DNA of 64,000 bases from Mesocentrotus franciscanus (lineage: Eukaryota; Echinodermata; Echinoidea; Camarodonta; Strongylocentrotidae), in assembly GCA_037976565.1 (NCBI GenBank), contig CP137668.1, forward strand, positions 19,985,804-20,049,803, read 5' to 3'. A model generated the notes under the pieces. It was given only the letters and a program-made list of their open reading frames with translations. It searched no databases and was not told the DNA's origin. The position numbers and the translations under genes are program-made. Below, piece by piece: positions 1 to 14,129 of the stretch; the stretch's first letter is position 1; each line of letters begins with the position of its first letter.

Positions 1-300
1 GAGCAGTGGCGTAATGAGCAAAAACGTTTGAGGGGGGGGGGCAGGAAAAAAAAATCTGCATCACCACCACTCTAACATGTTACATGCAGGCCCTGCGGAA
101 CGTTTTTCAAAGTGGAGGGCGGGGGGCTAAAGTATTTACGATAAGGTAGAGCAAAGCAAGTGGAGCGTAAATTGGCGTGGGGTCCAGGGGCAAAGCCCCT
201 GTGGAGGTCAAAGGGCGGAGCTCCATGAAGCTTAGGGGTTTTAGGCATTTAATAACGGTCAGATGAGCATTCAGGGAGAGGAGCGACGGAAGTGAATACC
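1..300. mobile_element. Element with gcagtggcgtaatgagcaaa terminus (cut by window edge)
   Basis: The terminus and the following blocks (ctgcatcaccaccactctaa, ggcgtggggtccaggggcaa, ggggttttaggcatttaata) recur in reverse complement at 39690-40085. Confidence 0.75.
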
Positions 301-1080
301 CCCTCACAGATTTTTGAAGTTCTGTTGTATTAAAAAATTACATTCCTTAGCAAAACTATAGTATAAAAACAAGCAATATACTTTTTTCACATTTCACTTT
401 TGTAAAATATTTACTTGTACATTTTGCAGGACATTATGCGAGGGAAGAGCGTAGCAACCGAGCGAGAAGATTTTTGCATATTTTATTAGTCTATACGCTG
501 CACTCTTGGGCCCTCCAGAGCCTAAAAGTGTGTTGCAGTCTTCAGTCAGTATTTGCTATACATTTTGGTGTGCACTTTTCTGGGGGGGGGGGAGGATCGC
601 CGCCCCTGATTTTTATTATTAATTAATTAAGTAATTAACAGTCACCTTTTTTTTAAAGTGGAGCTGAATTGGTATGATCGAATTTTATCTAAATTTCACA
701 CATTTTGGGGTCTAAAAATACTTTCATAGCAATTTTAGATCCTAAATGGGCACTAGAAATGTCATAAATAAGAATTAGAGCAATAACCATGCACTTTGAA
801 GGCAGTTGCTGTCTTAAACAAGAACTCAACTGTCCCTTTAATTCCGAGTCAAGTGTAAAAGAAAGTTGATCTTTTGAAAGTTGGGTCAATTGCAGAGTAT
901 AAAGAGTATTTAAAATTGCAATCACATGCATTATTCTAACATCAACCAATCAAAACTCTCCTCTCACGGTCCTAAACATTCCGGTACTGAGAAAAAACAG
1001 TGACCCTAATATGCCGATCCAAGGGTGCAATGGTGCTTAATCTTTTGGGGGGTTGAAATCCCACAAATAGTAATTATATA
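300..1080. other. No gene seen
   Basis: AT-rich with G tracts (581-592) and no coherent frame. The reading at 689-949 on the minus strand lacks domain or splice support. Confidence 0.5.
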
Positions 1081-1082
1081 AT

Positions 1083-1185
1083 ATTATAATATTGGATGGC
1101 TTTGAGTGTGATACAAGAATATATTGTCATAGCAAGAGCAATATATTCTTGTATCACACGAAAACAAAGCCATGCAATATTATTA
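1083..1185. repeat. Inverted repeat (stem about 35-40 bp)
   Basis: atggctttgagtgtgataca, agaatatattg, a 12-base loop, then caatatattcttgtatcaca and caaagccat. A likely foldback MITE remnant flanked by ATTATA-rich sequence. Confidence 0.8.
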
Positions 1186-1689
1186 TTATCTATATCACGC
1201 TGACTAGCTAAGTAACAACATTTTTTCAGTGCACGTTGGGTACAGTAACCAGGTACCAGCAAAAGTGTTGTTGATTTAGATAATCAAGCAATATTGTATG
1301 ACAGTTGAAGTTCCCGGATGACAGAGCAATATACGAAAACAGTATTGATCTGTTATCCAGGTACTGCGCTAAAGATATTAAATACACTGATTTATTGTAC
1401 CACTTGGAAGCCTTATATAGATAATAATACACTGTATTGTGCTCGTTTATAGCGCATATCACATGACACTCTATCGTTTCTATGTGCTTCCAAAGAACTA
1501 ATAAGATGAACATTATGTTAATATATCCTCTCCAAAAGAAAGCACCCCGTCTTTGTACACTTCACATTATTTAGCCCATACTGATCCAATATTTTATAAA
1601 CTAAAAACATTAAAAAAATCGCTGATATTCACATTTTTCAAACTGCAATCTTTATGTATAAATTTTTGATAAATACTATACCTTTGGCA

Positions 1690-2400
1690 TTTCGAAATAT
1701 TTGTGTGTACAATAGTAATATATATTCTTATCCTACACGAAACTCATCCGACTTTCATTTAACTACTTTTACCCAAAAATTATTATGGCCTATAAATCGA
1801 TAAGACACCATCATGGTCCAGATATTTGGAATGCTTTACATGACTATATTAAACACTCTGCATCTCTTTATTCATTCAAAGCCTCAATGAAAAAATATTT
1901 AATATCCAAATATTCACAAACATTATAAAGGTCTTAACGATTTTAATTGTTTGTTTATAGCAATTAATTTTAGATGACCAAGTTCATGAGCAATACGAAT
2001 CGAACACTTACTTCTATTCACTTGCACACACCCACTTGCATTTTGTTCTTTCTTTACTTTCTTTCCACTTTTTATTAAAGATACTTTCTGAACAAAATCC
2101 GTATATGTGACACTCTATTCTCCTACATACTCCTATAATAGCGTCATGGACCCCCCTCCTTTCCCGGCTGACATCGACTCAAGCATTCATGCTTATGATA
2201 GTTCAGCTAGTGGCCTCTGCAAGTTTATCTTGATTCTTTTGACTTACCTCCATACTTTCAAGTTTTCATTTATATTGCATTTTTACGTGTGTGTATTTCA
2301 GTTGTCACTCTTCATGTAAAATAAATCAATTATATTATATACTATTATATTGTTATGAATGTTTTGTATTTGATTTATCAATAAATGCAGAAACATCTGC
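1690..2400 (+). mobile_element. LINE 3' fragment (reverse transcriptase C-terminal tail)
   Basis: The plus strand reads a RHHHGPDIWNALHDYIKHS motif followed by SLYSFKASMKKYLIS and a stop near 1926, matching the 'GP-LWN-LP--I------FK---K-YL' tail of CR1/L2-type elements. An AT-rich 3' UTR follows, to about 2400. The upstream RT is absent or decayed. Confidence 0.6.
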
Positions 2401-2697
2401 TAAAAAAGAAAAAGATAGATATATGGGAAATAATGGATAAGGACCTAACGAACCATTGCTCCCCTCCCCTGAATATACGTCAATAAATATAGGCCTAACC
2501 TAACTTTTATACCTTATCAATCTGTATGATTTTGAATCCTTCCAGGCCTAGACAGACAGACTTGCATTAATAAAATCATCAAGCTAGTCCTGAAAGTATA
2601 TATGTCGGCCTGTGTCGGGCCGATTACACGAAAATATGTTTCTCAATATCCACGTCCATCTGCCGGGTTCACTAAACTTTCCACCAATGAAAAGTGC

Positions 2698-3356
2698 AAC
2701 CTGGTCTCGAACCTATAATGATGTATACAGTCATTCCATCATTCGCCTTAAAATGACTATTTATTTCATTCTAAGGGGTTAGATCTATATGCTGCGATCT
2801 ATAGCGCACGTACCATACATGCATAGTGCGTGTGTGTTTTGGTGCGTGTGTATATCGGGGTCAGTAGGCGTGGCTTTTGCCGAGATGCATGTGCGACCTC
2901 TTTAGGAAATTCGCCCAGTACCCCACCCCAAAAAATGTCAGACGTCGACTGGCTTAGCCTTATTACAGGCCCGCTTTAAAATTATTGTTATCTATTTAGT
3001 GAGGTATAGCTGTGGCGGATCCATGGATCTTGGGGGCGTGGAGGATCTTTAGGGGAGGTAGTTTAATTTTGCTTGTAAATTCTCTGAAAAATAAGTAAGC
3101 AAACAAACATACGAAAACAAGAACAACAACAGTATGGTAGGATAGGATTTCTATGTATTATATAGGCCTATGGTATTAGTAATAGGTAATGGCATGTAAA
3201 TTTCGGGTCGGGGTTAGAAATAGGCTAGTTTAAGTCATTCATTAATTAATTACTTAAATAACCAATAATCAATGAGTTTGATATTAATATTGATTATTAT
3301 TCTTTATTCTAATCATTACTATCATAAGTATTATTATTATTATTATTATTATAATC

Positions 3357-3405
<49 letters not shown>

Positions 3406-3520
3406 TTATAATGATAATAATAATAATAATATTAATAATGACAATGACAATGATAATGATAATGATAATGATAACAAAAATAATGATCATTTTTTTGTAA
3501 TGATAATAACATTAACAATA
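2698..3520. mobile_element. Dispersed element, copy in forward orientation, with AAT microsatellite
   Basis: caacctggtctcgaacctat to 3029 matches the reverse complement of 44640-44980. Further blocks (ggatctttaggggaggtag; atttcgggtcggggttagaa) match 44346-44373 and 44226-44250 in reverse. The (AAT)n tract follows, as in the other copy. Confidence 0.8.
3272..3500. repeat. AAT/ATT and AATGAC microsatellite
   Basis: ATT tract switching to AAT near 3360, so it is self-complementary, then (gataat)n. The open frames on both strands are only Asn or Ile runs. Confidence 0.95.
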
Positions 3521-4175
3521 TAGATCATCTGAAAAAATATTATAAACAAAATGTATGTGTCCTGTTGCAATATCGTTTCATAGACGTCAAAGTTTATTCG
3601 ATGAACTATCCAATACTTCAGATTCAAGGGTGTGGGAGCAATGGCAATCGAACTTGGCGTAGCCTCTGTTTCCAGATCGAGGACGCCCCCTCCCTCCCCT
3701 CGTTTGAATGCCCAGGGCAATTTCAAGTGGGTCCATGGCAATTAGTGCATATGGGACAGATCCACTCTCCGCGCCTCATAGTACTTTTTTTGTAAGGGCC
3801 CCAGCTCCGGTACTAGTACTACGGGGTACTTTTCGGGCGACAAAGTCCGGCCCGCCATTGACTTTCACACCGGAGATAGGGGTGCTTTCAAAAGAGGGAA
3901 CACGCGTATACCCTAAATAACACCGAGTGCACTGGGGCCGGGGGCCGGGGCGGGGGCATGTGCACTCATGCGGAAGGTATGCAAAGATACATTATTTTTC
4001 AAAAGATTGTTCACCCCCTCCGCTCCACCTACCTACTGCATGAAATAAGGAGTTAAGGTCCATAAATAACACCCATAATTAAGCAACATAATCCATGTAG
4101 TGTACCTGTGGGAAAGAACACGATTTTTCTATTAAAAAGTTTGAAACACTCAGACTAGCCGGACCTTTAAAGAAT

Positions 4176-4224
4176 TTCTCTGAAAAACTTTCGCGGGGAA
4201 ACCGAAACTTTCGCGGGGAAACCG
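4176..4224. repeat. 22-bp direct duplication (actttcgcggggaaaccg)
   Basis: Two adjacent copies; the CG-rich word stands out from the AT-rich flanks. No other feature. Confidence 0.85.
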
Positions 4225-4814
4225 TACTGAGCATGTAGTATTAGACCATAGGCCCTGTACAGTACATGTATAAACAAATTGATTATACACAGGGCTAGCT
4301 AGCTAGGTAGTAGATCGAGATCTAGTCGTACAAATGCTGCTTGAAGCATAGATACTGATAGCTCCTTTAGTAACATGGTGATCATGGTGATGAATTAGGG
4401 GTAGCATACTTGATTTCACTGCTAGTCTGCTGTGGCCTTTTATGTGGCATTATTATAAGCCTGATATGTAATGCGATCATGCCATATGATGATGATTTTA
4501 ATCAGCAGAATGTCAGATTGAGAGCTTTTCTGATGCTAGAATAGACGTACTGCTACTTAACTTCTAGTAGTAGTAGTCGTACTTACTCGTACGGCCAGGA
4601 CTGCTACACTACTAGGCCTACTCTACCATCAGCACTGGAACAATGCACGAGCAGGCACAGAATCGGCCATCAGAAGTCAAAACTACAATCTTGCTGTGTG
4701 AGTAGATTTTACAATAATTAGATGTTATATTGATATTGTGTTGATATTGTTGCAGAAAATTGCAACAATGCAATTGTAGATCTATAAAGTAAGTAGATTC
4801 TAACCAGCAAAACA

Positions 4815-4935
4815 AATTTTGGGGTCATATTCATAACAAAATCCGCATCACCACCAAGTACTGAACTTCTGAAGTAGCGTAATATGCAGGGGCGGCGGTG
4901 CGTCTTCCAAAATAGAGGGGGGGCACCTATAATTA
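4815..4935. repeat. Short relative of the element at 1-300
   Basis: aaatccgcatcaccacc, then tatgcaggggcggcggtgcg and tagaggggggg parallel the order of blocks at 50-125. Confidence 0.5.
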
Positions 4936-5324
4936 TAAAGGAAAACATCAAAACAAAATTGGTAAATACGTCTACATTGTCATGATTGTGATTACACTAT
5001 AGCCTATAACTTATAAGATGAAATCAATATTTATTTATTTCATTAGTTACATGGGACAAGATACTGCTTAAGCAACATAGATCTACTTTGCAGTTGGTTG
5101 TGATATGGTCTGAATATTAATTTTCTAGCTAGTAAAGCGAGCGAGCAAATTTTTAAAGATTTATGAGGTCCCAGTGTGAAAAATCACATCTTATAAAGAA
5201 GACAAAAACAAACCCTGATGAGTATTAAGCACAATGTAATGAAGAAAGACTGAAAAGTTCTTTTAAAAGTAACATAATTATAACATCTATAAATGCGAGT
5301 GAGCTAATTCTAGGGAACATTATA

Positions 5325-5860
5325 GAAAAAGGGGCTCTAAGTCGCCTTGAATTAGGGATGCTTGTTATGGAGAAAGGAAAATTAGGCACTTATCAAAGGG
5401 GAAAAGGACAGTTATTAGAAAAGAAGAGGTGCTAGTGTCAAAGTAAAAAGGGCAACTATCAGAGGTGAAAATGGCACTTCTTAATTGCACCTCACTGAAA
5501 AGGGACACTCAACAGAGATGAAAAAGGCACTTGTGAGAATGGAAATGGGGAATCTGTTGAAGGAAAAGGGCACCTATCAGAATAGGGGCACTTATCAGAT
5601 GTTAAAGGGGCATTTTGAAAAGGTGGGAATGTGTCAAAATAAAAGGGTACTTATTAGAGGTAAAAAGTGGCATTTAAGAGAAAGGTAAGGGTTCTTATTA
5701 CGAAGGAAAAAGTGCACTTATTAAAAAGGAAAAGGGGCACGAGTAAAAGGGCAAAAATATCAGAGGTGAAAAGGGAATTTCTCGCACCTGAAAAGGGGCA
5801 CTTGTCCTATGTAAAAAGGGGCACTTTGGGGGTACCTGAAAAAGTAGGGGCACAGTGCTC
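5325..5860. repeat. Degenerate G/A-rich minisatellite
   Basis: Variants of aaaaggggcacttatcagag recur roughly every 25-30 bases with much divergence. The open frames across it have only repeat-like Lys/Gly-rich content. Confidence 0.8.
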
Positions 5861-6555
5861 TTTTTCAGGTTTGCAATCAAGGGCTCAAGTACTGCTGAAT
5901 GACACTTCGCATGGTTTGTATTTTTTCTCTTGCAATACCAGTTACATATCCTTCAATCATTAATTGGTTGATGAAAACTGTAGTAAACCCAGTTAATGAA
6001 ACTGAAACTGCTCGATACGGGTTCATGAAATTTATATAATCATTATTCATTTATTCACCGACAGAACATTTTGTGATACACATGTAGAAGTGTTTTTTCA
6101 AGAGAGCAAACAAGAGGTATACCTGAAGCAACCGCATCAGTTAGGCAGTTGATAATTCAAACTTGATGAAGTGAGACTTCTCGCCATTTAAACAATCTTT
6201 GTCATTTTGACCCAAGTGCTATTTACGAGCTGGTTAATTATCCTGACTCTCTAAACATAATGAAAATTATTCAGTCAAACTGGAGGCAGAATTAAACATT
6301 GTGAACAGAAAAGTCATTAGTCTTTCAACTCGATCCTTCTCATATTTCTTTCTTTCTTAGTGTTTCCACTTAAGCAACAATTTTTTCATGACTCACTTGC
6401 ATTATGTCCACTAATCTTCCTGTTCATCATATTCTTATTTGTTGATAACACTGACTGTATGATATTTGGGCTTGCATTTTACTTGTTTTTAGTCTACTTG
6501 TGTATTGCACACTAGTACTTTTAAACTCTTATATGCGGAATTGATTTTTGTTCAG

Positions 6556-8522
6556 GTCACATATTAGAGGGAGACCCACATCGGCATCAGGCGGACTACA
6601 GTAGGTGTTTCTAGAAAGTGCTGGGCAATCAGGTATGTATCAATTGTTATCATTTACATGCATCATGTGTCTGTCATATATATACATGTATGTGTAATTT
6701 CATGATTGCAATTGTTTTGTTATTTCAATTAATCTTAATGATTGTTTCTGATAATGTATTATTTTCAATTTGAGCAATGGACCTTCTGGCAGATTAGCCT
6801 TAATTGTGCTGAACAAGTTATCAAATAAAAGCTATCATTACTTTATACTACTATACTACTACTACTACTGTACTAGTAATGTACTACTACTACTACTACT
6901 ACATACCTATCTACCCAACTACCTACCCTGTATAGTAATTTAAGAATAAGTTGAACTTTCCCAGCTGCTTATTATTGAAATTATGAAATGCAATTTGTGT
7001 GTCGGATTACAAGAATGGAAGTATTGGGAAAGATATGTTATGGGTAGTTCTATATTAACATCGTTACTGTTGCTGTTGATTTTTAACCTAGCAAAATTTG
7101 CTACTCTTGCCCATGGAACACTGTTAATTAAATTATTAACTTTACTTGCTGCAGTATGACTGTAAGAAGTTTCTGTGCTGGGAACGTGACTGGAGAGAGC
7201 ATGGACATGTATAATATTGTGTACATGATCAGCAGTCTTTGGAAGATGGATAAAATGGCAATGCTTCCATTGGTAAGTAATACTAACAATAATACATCAG
7301 AGAAGTACCTTGCAAGGATTTAGAAAATGATTTGATGGATGATTCAGGTTTTGTATTTGTACTAAATCTGAAGAATTTATAATTTGCTTGAAATTGCATG
7401 ATCAGAAAATGATAAGCATCAATACAGGTACATAAAATGACCATCCAAGTTTTGTTCGCACATCCAGTCATTGCCAATTAATAGATTCCAAATTTTAGGT
7501 CAGTTTTACGTTATATTTTATTATATTCAAGCATCTGTACGTGGTTCATAGTACATGTTTAATGGGGCCTACAGTACACTGGTTACTTGAATCCATATTT
7601 TATACCTCATTTTATATGTTATATTTTATATTCTATTATGTTGAAACATAACTGTTCCTACTTGTCTAAAACTCTAAATCATGTATTTCAGTTAAAAATC
7701 CATTTTAATTAGATCAAATAGGCTTGTTGTGGCATTTAGTGATCTTACATTTACATTTGAATGACAGATATAATATCTTGTACAATGTACATATATCTTG
7801 CATGACCCTAGGCTTCCTCAAAGATGCTTCTGTTTCAGATGAAACTTGGTTTTGCTGTAATGATTTGATCAGCTAATATATCCTGCTCCACATGGTCAAC
7901 CTTGATAAAAGAACCCACATTCAATTTAACCTAAACCTGATGTAGCAATCATTTCGGATTGAGAAACATCCTTTTTTTAATTGTTTTAAATCACCTACTC
8001 ACCACAGTTGGTGCAAGTCAGTTTTCCCATGTTCTGTAAATTAACCTCTTTTTAGCCACCCATGGAATATTATCCCATGAATATGGTATAAAGGAAGGGG
8101 CACAATACTCCAAATATAGATGTACATATAGAAATATGTCACTATTTAACATAAAATCTTAAAACAATGGGCAATTACATTTACTTTCACTTCATAAAGT
8201 CGAATTTAAGTGAAAAAGTCGTGAATTTTACTAAAAAGATGTGAGTTACAAATAACACTTGAAGAAGAATGATTTTGTATAAAGTTATCATAAATTTATA
8301 ATCTATAGTTATACAAGTGCACAGAATTTTGCAGAAAATAACTGTTTGGTAAAAATTATGTTATGTACAGACTGCCGATCTCTCATCCTACCAAATGTAA
8401 GAACTGTGGTGGGGAAGACTGCTTCAGCACACAGAAAATGGGCTCAGTTTACCTTCCTCTGCATCATTCATGGAAACCTCTAAGAAAGCATAGGCTTTGC
8501 TTCACAATTATGGATCTCGCAG
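6556..8522 (+). other. Candidate exons of an unidentified plus-strand gene
   Basis: Three segments have good acceptor and donor signals: 6556-6632 (no clean frame, possibly 5'UTR), 7155-7272 (ATG at 7156 and 39 open codons, MTVRSFCAGNVTGESMDMYN) and 8371-8522 (open as PTKCKNCGGEDCFSTQKMGS with a CxxC). The phases of the last two do not fit directly, so either an exon is missing or these are chance signals. Confidence 0.22.
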
Positions 8523-8529
8523 GTAAATG

Positions 8530-9770
8530 ATTTCCAGATACAAGTTTTTAAATAGAGACCTAAATGATAATAATTTATCTGAAAATCATAGAATCCCCTT
8601 TGCTGATTACATAATTCTATTGGATTATTTTGTAGTGTAGCCTAATTATCTTCCGAAGTATAGTTTATAAAACTTGGATGGATAGTTAAAAGTTTTGGGG
8701 TTTCCATTAAGTAGCAGTGACAACGATATTTCTTTGAAAGATATTAACATAATTTTTGGTAATGAAAGCTTGCAAAATCAGAGACAAATAAACAGTTCAA
8801 TTACTATCATATTTAGGGTTTTGTATGCCTGCCTTATTAAAGTATATAATCATGAAGACCCCATTAACTGTTACTGAAACATAGAACTGTATTCCTTATA
8901 TGGGACCAGGTATAGCAATATATTTGAACCTCTTGGAATGACTCCCATTTTCCAAGGTATACAGTATAGGTCACAATTCCTTTTAGCCACTTGCAGGAGA
9001 TGGGAAGGTATCCAAAATCTTGTGAAATAATCACTGTTGATTGTAAGGCATTCTTCTACCATAATCAAGAAAGTATTGGCTTCCTTAGAAGAACAAAATA
9101 AAGAACTCATTGAAACTTCAGACACTAGGATGGCCATATACTAAGTTCACTTCTCCGTTAAATTACATTATACCCTCTCGACCTGTCGATTTCCTCCGTA
9201 AAGATAATCAAATGTAGATAGAAATCTTTAAACATGGGTTTGTTTTAATCTGCTTTTATCTTTCGGACGATTTTTCATGCATTTCATTCATCATAAGAAT
9301 ATCGGATACACTCATATTAATTATATTATTCATGTTTTCATTTGGATGCTGTGATTAAAGATAGAGTTCAGTAATGGTCATGCAATTATATTATATAATA
9401 ATCTGTGTGGAACCAATGGGAAAGGGTACTACATAAGAATCGATGTATATACTAAGATGTTTTTAAATTTTATGTGAAGAAAATGACTTGGTCTTGCCGA
9501 TAATCACATGCACTACAGTGCCTCCAGGCAGTGAGTGTATTCCTCCTACCTCCCAGTCACCTTCTAATTTCTAGAAGTCACTAATTTTCCGCCAGTTGTG
9601 TTAAGTATTGAATCTTCTAAAAATAATAATTTTGTCATGAAATAAGTAAGCAGATGTAAATTTTATTCATGAAATTACATTTGAAGACTAAACATAGATA
9701 CACATTGCAGCAACAGTGGGTGTCAGTATAGAAATAAAGTGCTAAATATTAATTTTGTCTCGCTGAAGAA
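8530..9770. other. No gene seen
   Basis: AT-rich single-copy-looking sequence without convincing frames. Confidence 0.5.
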
Positions 9771-9775
9771 AAATA

Positions 9776-10358
9776 TTAAAGGTACTATGTCCCATTGCAG
9801 GCCAACAAAAATGAAAAGGTTAAAGCCCCACTGTATTACTTGTAGCTACTTGCTCCCTCTATATAGAAAACAATGCCTAAGCGGTGCCTGTTGGTCCCCC
9901 ATGATCCTCTTTTTCTTATGTTAATTGAGAGCTGAGTTGATGAGATAACCACCTGTCAGTGACCACGCTAATCCCTGTAATCCCTCCTGGCCAAACTAGT
10001 GCAGAGGGGCTTTAAATTCCAATGGCATTTGAAAGATAATACTGATTTAGAACTTCCTTCAAAACGAAAGGGCTGGAAAATGTCTTTTGTGGGAAAATAA
10101 CGACCATTAGTTGTATGCTGCATGTACCTGTTACAGCTCATTTTATGTATGTTATTACCAAAGAAAAAAAGATGGCAGTCAGTCACTCAATAGTGTCTGA
10201 CAGGGAAGTCTATAAAGTAAACGGGTTTCCTTGCATAATTTGAATAGGACACTGCTAACGTTTAAATTTCACAGATAGGACATACATGACATATTCATAA
10301 TTCCTGTAAAGTTTTACAGAATTTGATGTTTGCTGCAAAAGGGACATAGTGTCTTTAA
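9776..10358. mobile_element. TTAA-flanked MITE, family A, copy 1 (variant interior)
   Basis: Termini AAAGGTACTATGTCCC and GGGACATAGTGTCTTT with TTAA on both sides. The left third differs from the other copies (ccccactgtattacttgtag), while the right half (cattttatgtatgttattac, then tagtgtctgacagggaagtc) matches, so it is a subfamily or a recombinant. Confidence 0.8.
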
Positions 10359-10859
10359 CAAAAACAATTATATATTGGCCTTTGTAGGTTGCTTTGCCAC
10401 ATGTATATGATTAAGTATGTTTGATTAAAGAGAAATGTTGGAATGGTGATATGAAGCAAGATCATGTGGTTAGGGAAATTATACTGAATAATTTTGAAAT
10501 AGTTCCACAGATGCAGATGCTGATAAAATTAATGATTCAATTGTGGTTTGAGAAAAAATGTATTATTTACCGTATATTCCAGGTTGCCCTATTATCGATT
10601 TTATTATTGTTATTATTAGTAGTAGTAGTATCTTTTGAAGTTGTAGTAGCAGAAGTAGTAGTATTGTACCCCTCCCTGCAATTCAGTTACCTCTAGGACC
10701 ACGTCAATATATTAGTTAATAATTTGTGTGATAAACCATTCTATATACATTGAATTTTCTTTATTTCTACCTCATCAATGATGTAGGTTACAGAGAGATA
10801 TGTCCCACCTATGCCAAGCAAGCAAGCAAGAACTGAAAGGAATTTAAAAGGAATGTCTG

Positions 10860-11170
10860 AAGTACGATGGGCTCCCGACTTATCTTCGCATGATCCGTCC
10901 TGTGGTAGAGTATGCCGCACCCATATGGTCCCGTGGACTTACCCTCACTCACCATCAAACCATAGAGCAGGTTCAAAATAGAGCATTCAGGATCATCCTG
11001 GGCAATGTATACACGCTACAATGATGCTTTGCTTATTTGGAGCAACTGTGCACCTCTTTCGCCAAGTCCCTCCGCGACCCTCCATCCAAGTTACACCATT
11101 GTCTACCTTCTCCCCATCACATTCCTATGCTATGTTTTCTCCTTCATATTATTTCATATTATTTTATGAC
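10860..11170 (+). mobile_element. Decayed LINE reverse transcriptase fragment
   Basis: The plus strand reads MIRPVVEYAAPIWSRGLTLT then QTIEQVQNRAFRIILGN, the 'IRP-LEYA-P-W-------------Q-RA-RIILG' block of LINE reverse transcriptases. After a frameshift LEQLCTSFAKSLRDPPSKLH follows. No full open frame remains. Confidence 0.78.
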
Positions 11171-12329
11171 TATGATATGTGTTTAGACTTCTAAGACATT
11201 TTGTTGTGTTATGTTTTTCTTTATATACTCCATGCAATTCAGCACTTGGGCTGCCATGTCATTTCATTTGCTAGAGAAAATGTTCTCTTCTTTTCCTCTC
11301 ATAAACATTAAAGGTAGCTTTTATGGTTTCAGACTTTAAAATTCAATCATTTTCTGATATGTACAATCTGTGGGAATAATTGTGAAGATGGAGGTATTTG
11401 TACAATGCAACTGTCTATTAGGACTCAATGTACTCATATCTATTGAAATTTCTCAATTATTTTCATAATGTTGTCATTGATATGTTATGTATTTGAGATA
11501 TGTAATAAGATTGAAATCATTATGTCTGATAACATAGCCATTTATGTCTATTCATATCAAGTTCATTTTTGCTAATGTGAAACATGCACATTCTCAATAT
11601 AGCCATTTAACATTAAGATGTGTGTATAGTTAACATCTAAATTATTCATGCCCCTTGTAAATTTGATGTTTCTTGACTGGTTTAATAGGTCACATTCTCA
11701 AGAACATAAATCAGCTAGGACAACTCAAATAATTAAAAGATTTAAAAAATTGGTATGGGTATGAATAATTTATTTGCTAGCTGTATATTTTCATTTCAAT
11801 TTAATTTTTAAAAATAGGAAAGATTTCTTTCTCTATAGTTTCCTGCCTTTTATTTTCCTTGGCTCAGTTAGTTATACATGTACAATCAAACCTGTCTATT
11901 AAGGAAACAGAGAAAGTAGTCTCTGTAGGCAGGTGGCCTTGCTTAGACAGTGTGCGGAGGGGGAAACATAGGCAAAGTTGTTTGTCAGGGTTAATATCTC
12001 TTATGTTGTTGGTATTATCTACATATTTTCAGTTCAGTGGAAAAAATAAAGTAAAGAAAATCTGTCCTTCATAGAACAGCAATCATAACTTTTCATCTCT
12101 AAAACATTCATGTATTTTACAAGCCAAGTCTTCAATATCATATTTATACGTGATTAACAATCAATTGTAATTAATTTCATTAGTGAGTTAAGCATATGAA
12201 TGTAGTCATTTGTGGATACATGCTGTTCAATCATCATTTTATTTCATAGGTGTTAGAACATACAGGGAGAAGAATGCACAGATAGGTTTGACGTTGTTCT
12301 GCAACCACTGCATTTCTCTGTCTTTACAT

Positions 12330-12656
12330 GCACACTTTCTACTTGTTACCGGGTACAGCATATTTAAAATCCGTTCTTTAGTTTGAGCTTTATTTTCAGC
12401 ACAAATACAGCGTTTTAAAGACTTAAGATTACATGTATGTTAATTTGGTTCGCGTGCTGGTCTTTTGAAAGAGCGAAGCCGAGATTGGGTATACATTATA
12501 GTTTATTGTTTATTAATTTTTAACTTGTAACGATTTTAGTCTCACAGTTCTTCAGAATATTCCTTTCAAAGTAGCACATGTACATGTAGACTCTAAGTTA
12601 ACAACTTACATTTTCTCTGTCTTCCAGGTGATATTCTTTCTGAGTGAAACTCTGCT
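12330..12656. repeat. Diverged partial duplicate of 13,930-14,200
   Basis: Shared order of landmarks: actttctacttgttac / actttctgcttgttac, then gcacaaatacagcgttttaaa / gcacaaaaatacaatgtg, then gagcgaagccgag / gagcgatgccgag, then ttctttctgagtgaaactc / ttccgtctgagtggaagtc. MITE copy 2 is inserted at its right end. Confidence 0.55.
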
Positions 12657-13191
12657 TTAAAGGTACTATGTCCCATTTGCAGGCAAAAAAATGAAAAGGT
12701 TAAATTCCAACGGCATTTGAAAGACAATACTAATTTAGAACTTCCCTAAAAAAAAGGTGGCTTGAAAATGTCTGTAAGTGGGAAAATAACGACTATTAGT
12801 TGTCGAATCGACTTAGGAGCTATAGAGCCAGGAAGTAATAGTCTGATTTTTCAGACCATTGTACCGAATGGTCATATTTATGCTGCGCAAAGATTCAAAT
12901 AGTTTAATTTTGGCCATTACAAGAAGTGGGTTATTGATGTAGACAAATGCTCATATACCCTTTACAGCTCATTTTATGTATGTTATTACCAAAGATGAAA
13001 AAAGCCAGTCAGTCACTCAATAGTGTCTGACAGTGAAGTCTAGCAAGTACACAGGTTTCCTTGCATAATTTGAATATTAGGACACTGCTAACGTTTAAAT
13101 TTCACAGATAGGACATAGTATGACATATTCATAATTCCTGCAAAGTTCTACAGAATTTGATGTTGGCTGCAAAGGGACATAGTATCTTTAA
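12657..13191. mobile_element. TTAA-flanked MITE, family A, copy 2
   Basis: Same termini as the copy at 56563, with TTAA at 12657-12660 and 13188-13191, length 535. The interior is nearly identical to copy 4 and has no coding capacity. Confidence 0.85.
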
Positions 13192-14129
13192 GTCTTTGGA
13201 TTTCTTTGCGGTACATTCCTTTGCAGAATGCGGATTATTACGTTCCGATGGCAATTTGTTAGTCCTACTTATCTTAATAAATTGATGATTCATTTGACCG
13301 AACGTCCGAAATTTATTAGTTTTGAAAATTGAAATACATGTCCACATGACAATCAGAATCATGAACCTTGGTCACTGAAAGTATGTGCAGCAACTAAAGT
13401 GTGATTAATATTGGGGTTTATATTCATAATTCAATTAAAGCGAATGGGGGTTATGCTGGTTAAACAAGCTTGTACATGTATTTTTTGCACATTATAGAAC
13501 AAAATGACTTCTTTAAGCATTCCCAATTTTCAGCAATGATCACTATGTCTTGGTAGATTTCACCTCAACTTCCGTAAAATACGGGTAGGCTGGATTACGT
13601 AATCCATTAAACATATGGAAATATCAATTCAAGACGTATGGTTTCGTAATGCAATTCTCCCATTAGGGTCTTGTATCGCCCATAAAATAGTTATCTAATA
13701 TGTCTCAAAAGTATCTTGGTATGTAATTATTTGCTTATCTACAATAGGTGCAGTTAAGTCGAAGATTCCTGTCTCAAAGGCACATGATCTGTACTTTTGT
13801 TTGTATTTATCAGGAAAACTGATGTTTTATGGGAAGTTTTGGAGCATATGGTGAAACGATACACAGATGAGTTTGACATGTTACGATTTATTGTATCTCT
13901 GCATTTATCCATATAATGATTACTTAACACTTTCTGCTTGTTACATTGCATTTGATCTTCTTTTCCATTAGTAAAAGTTGTTTACCTCGGCACAAAAATA
14001 CAATGTGTTTAAAACTAGTAAGAATATTTATTTTGTTTACTGTATTCTCTGAAATTCTCGGAATTGCTGGTGTGGTGAGAGAGCGATGCCGAGGCAGAGT
14101 TAGTTCTTATTTTTTTAAACTCTTTGCAA

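Larger units (their letters stand above)
3530..5320. other. No gene seen; scattered repeat fragments
   Basis: Small frames around 3565-3920 have no recognisable product. Contains the 22-bp duplication and the short relative of the element at 1-300. Confidence 0.5.

Noticed and set aside
3272..3523. Poly-Asn and poly-Ile open frames on opposite strands
   Set aside because: Direct translation of the AAT/ATT microsatellite.
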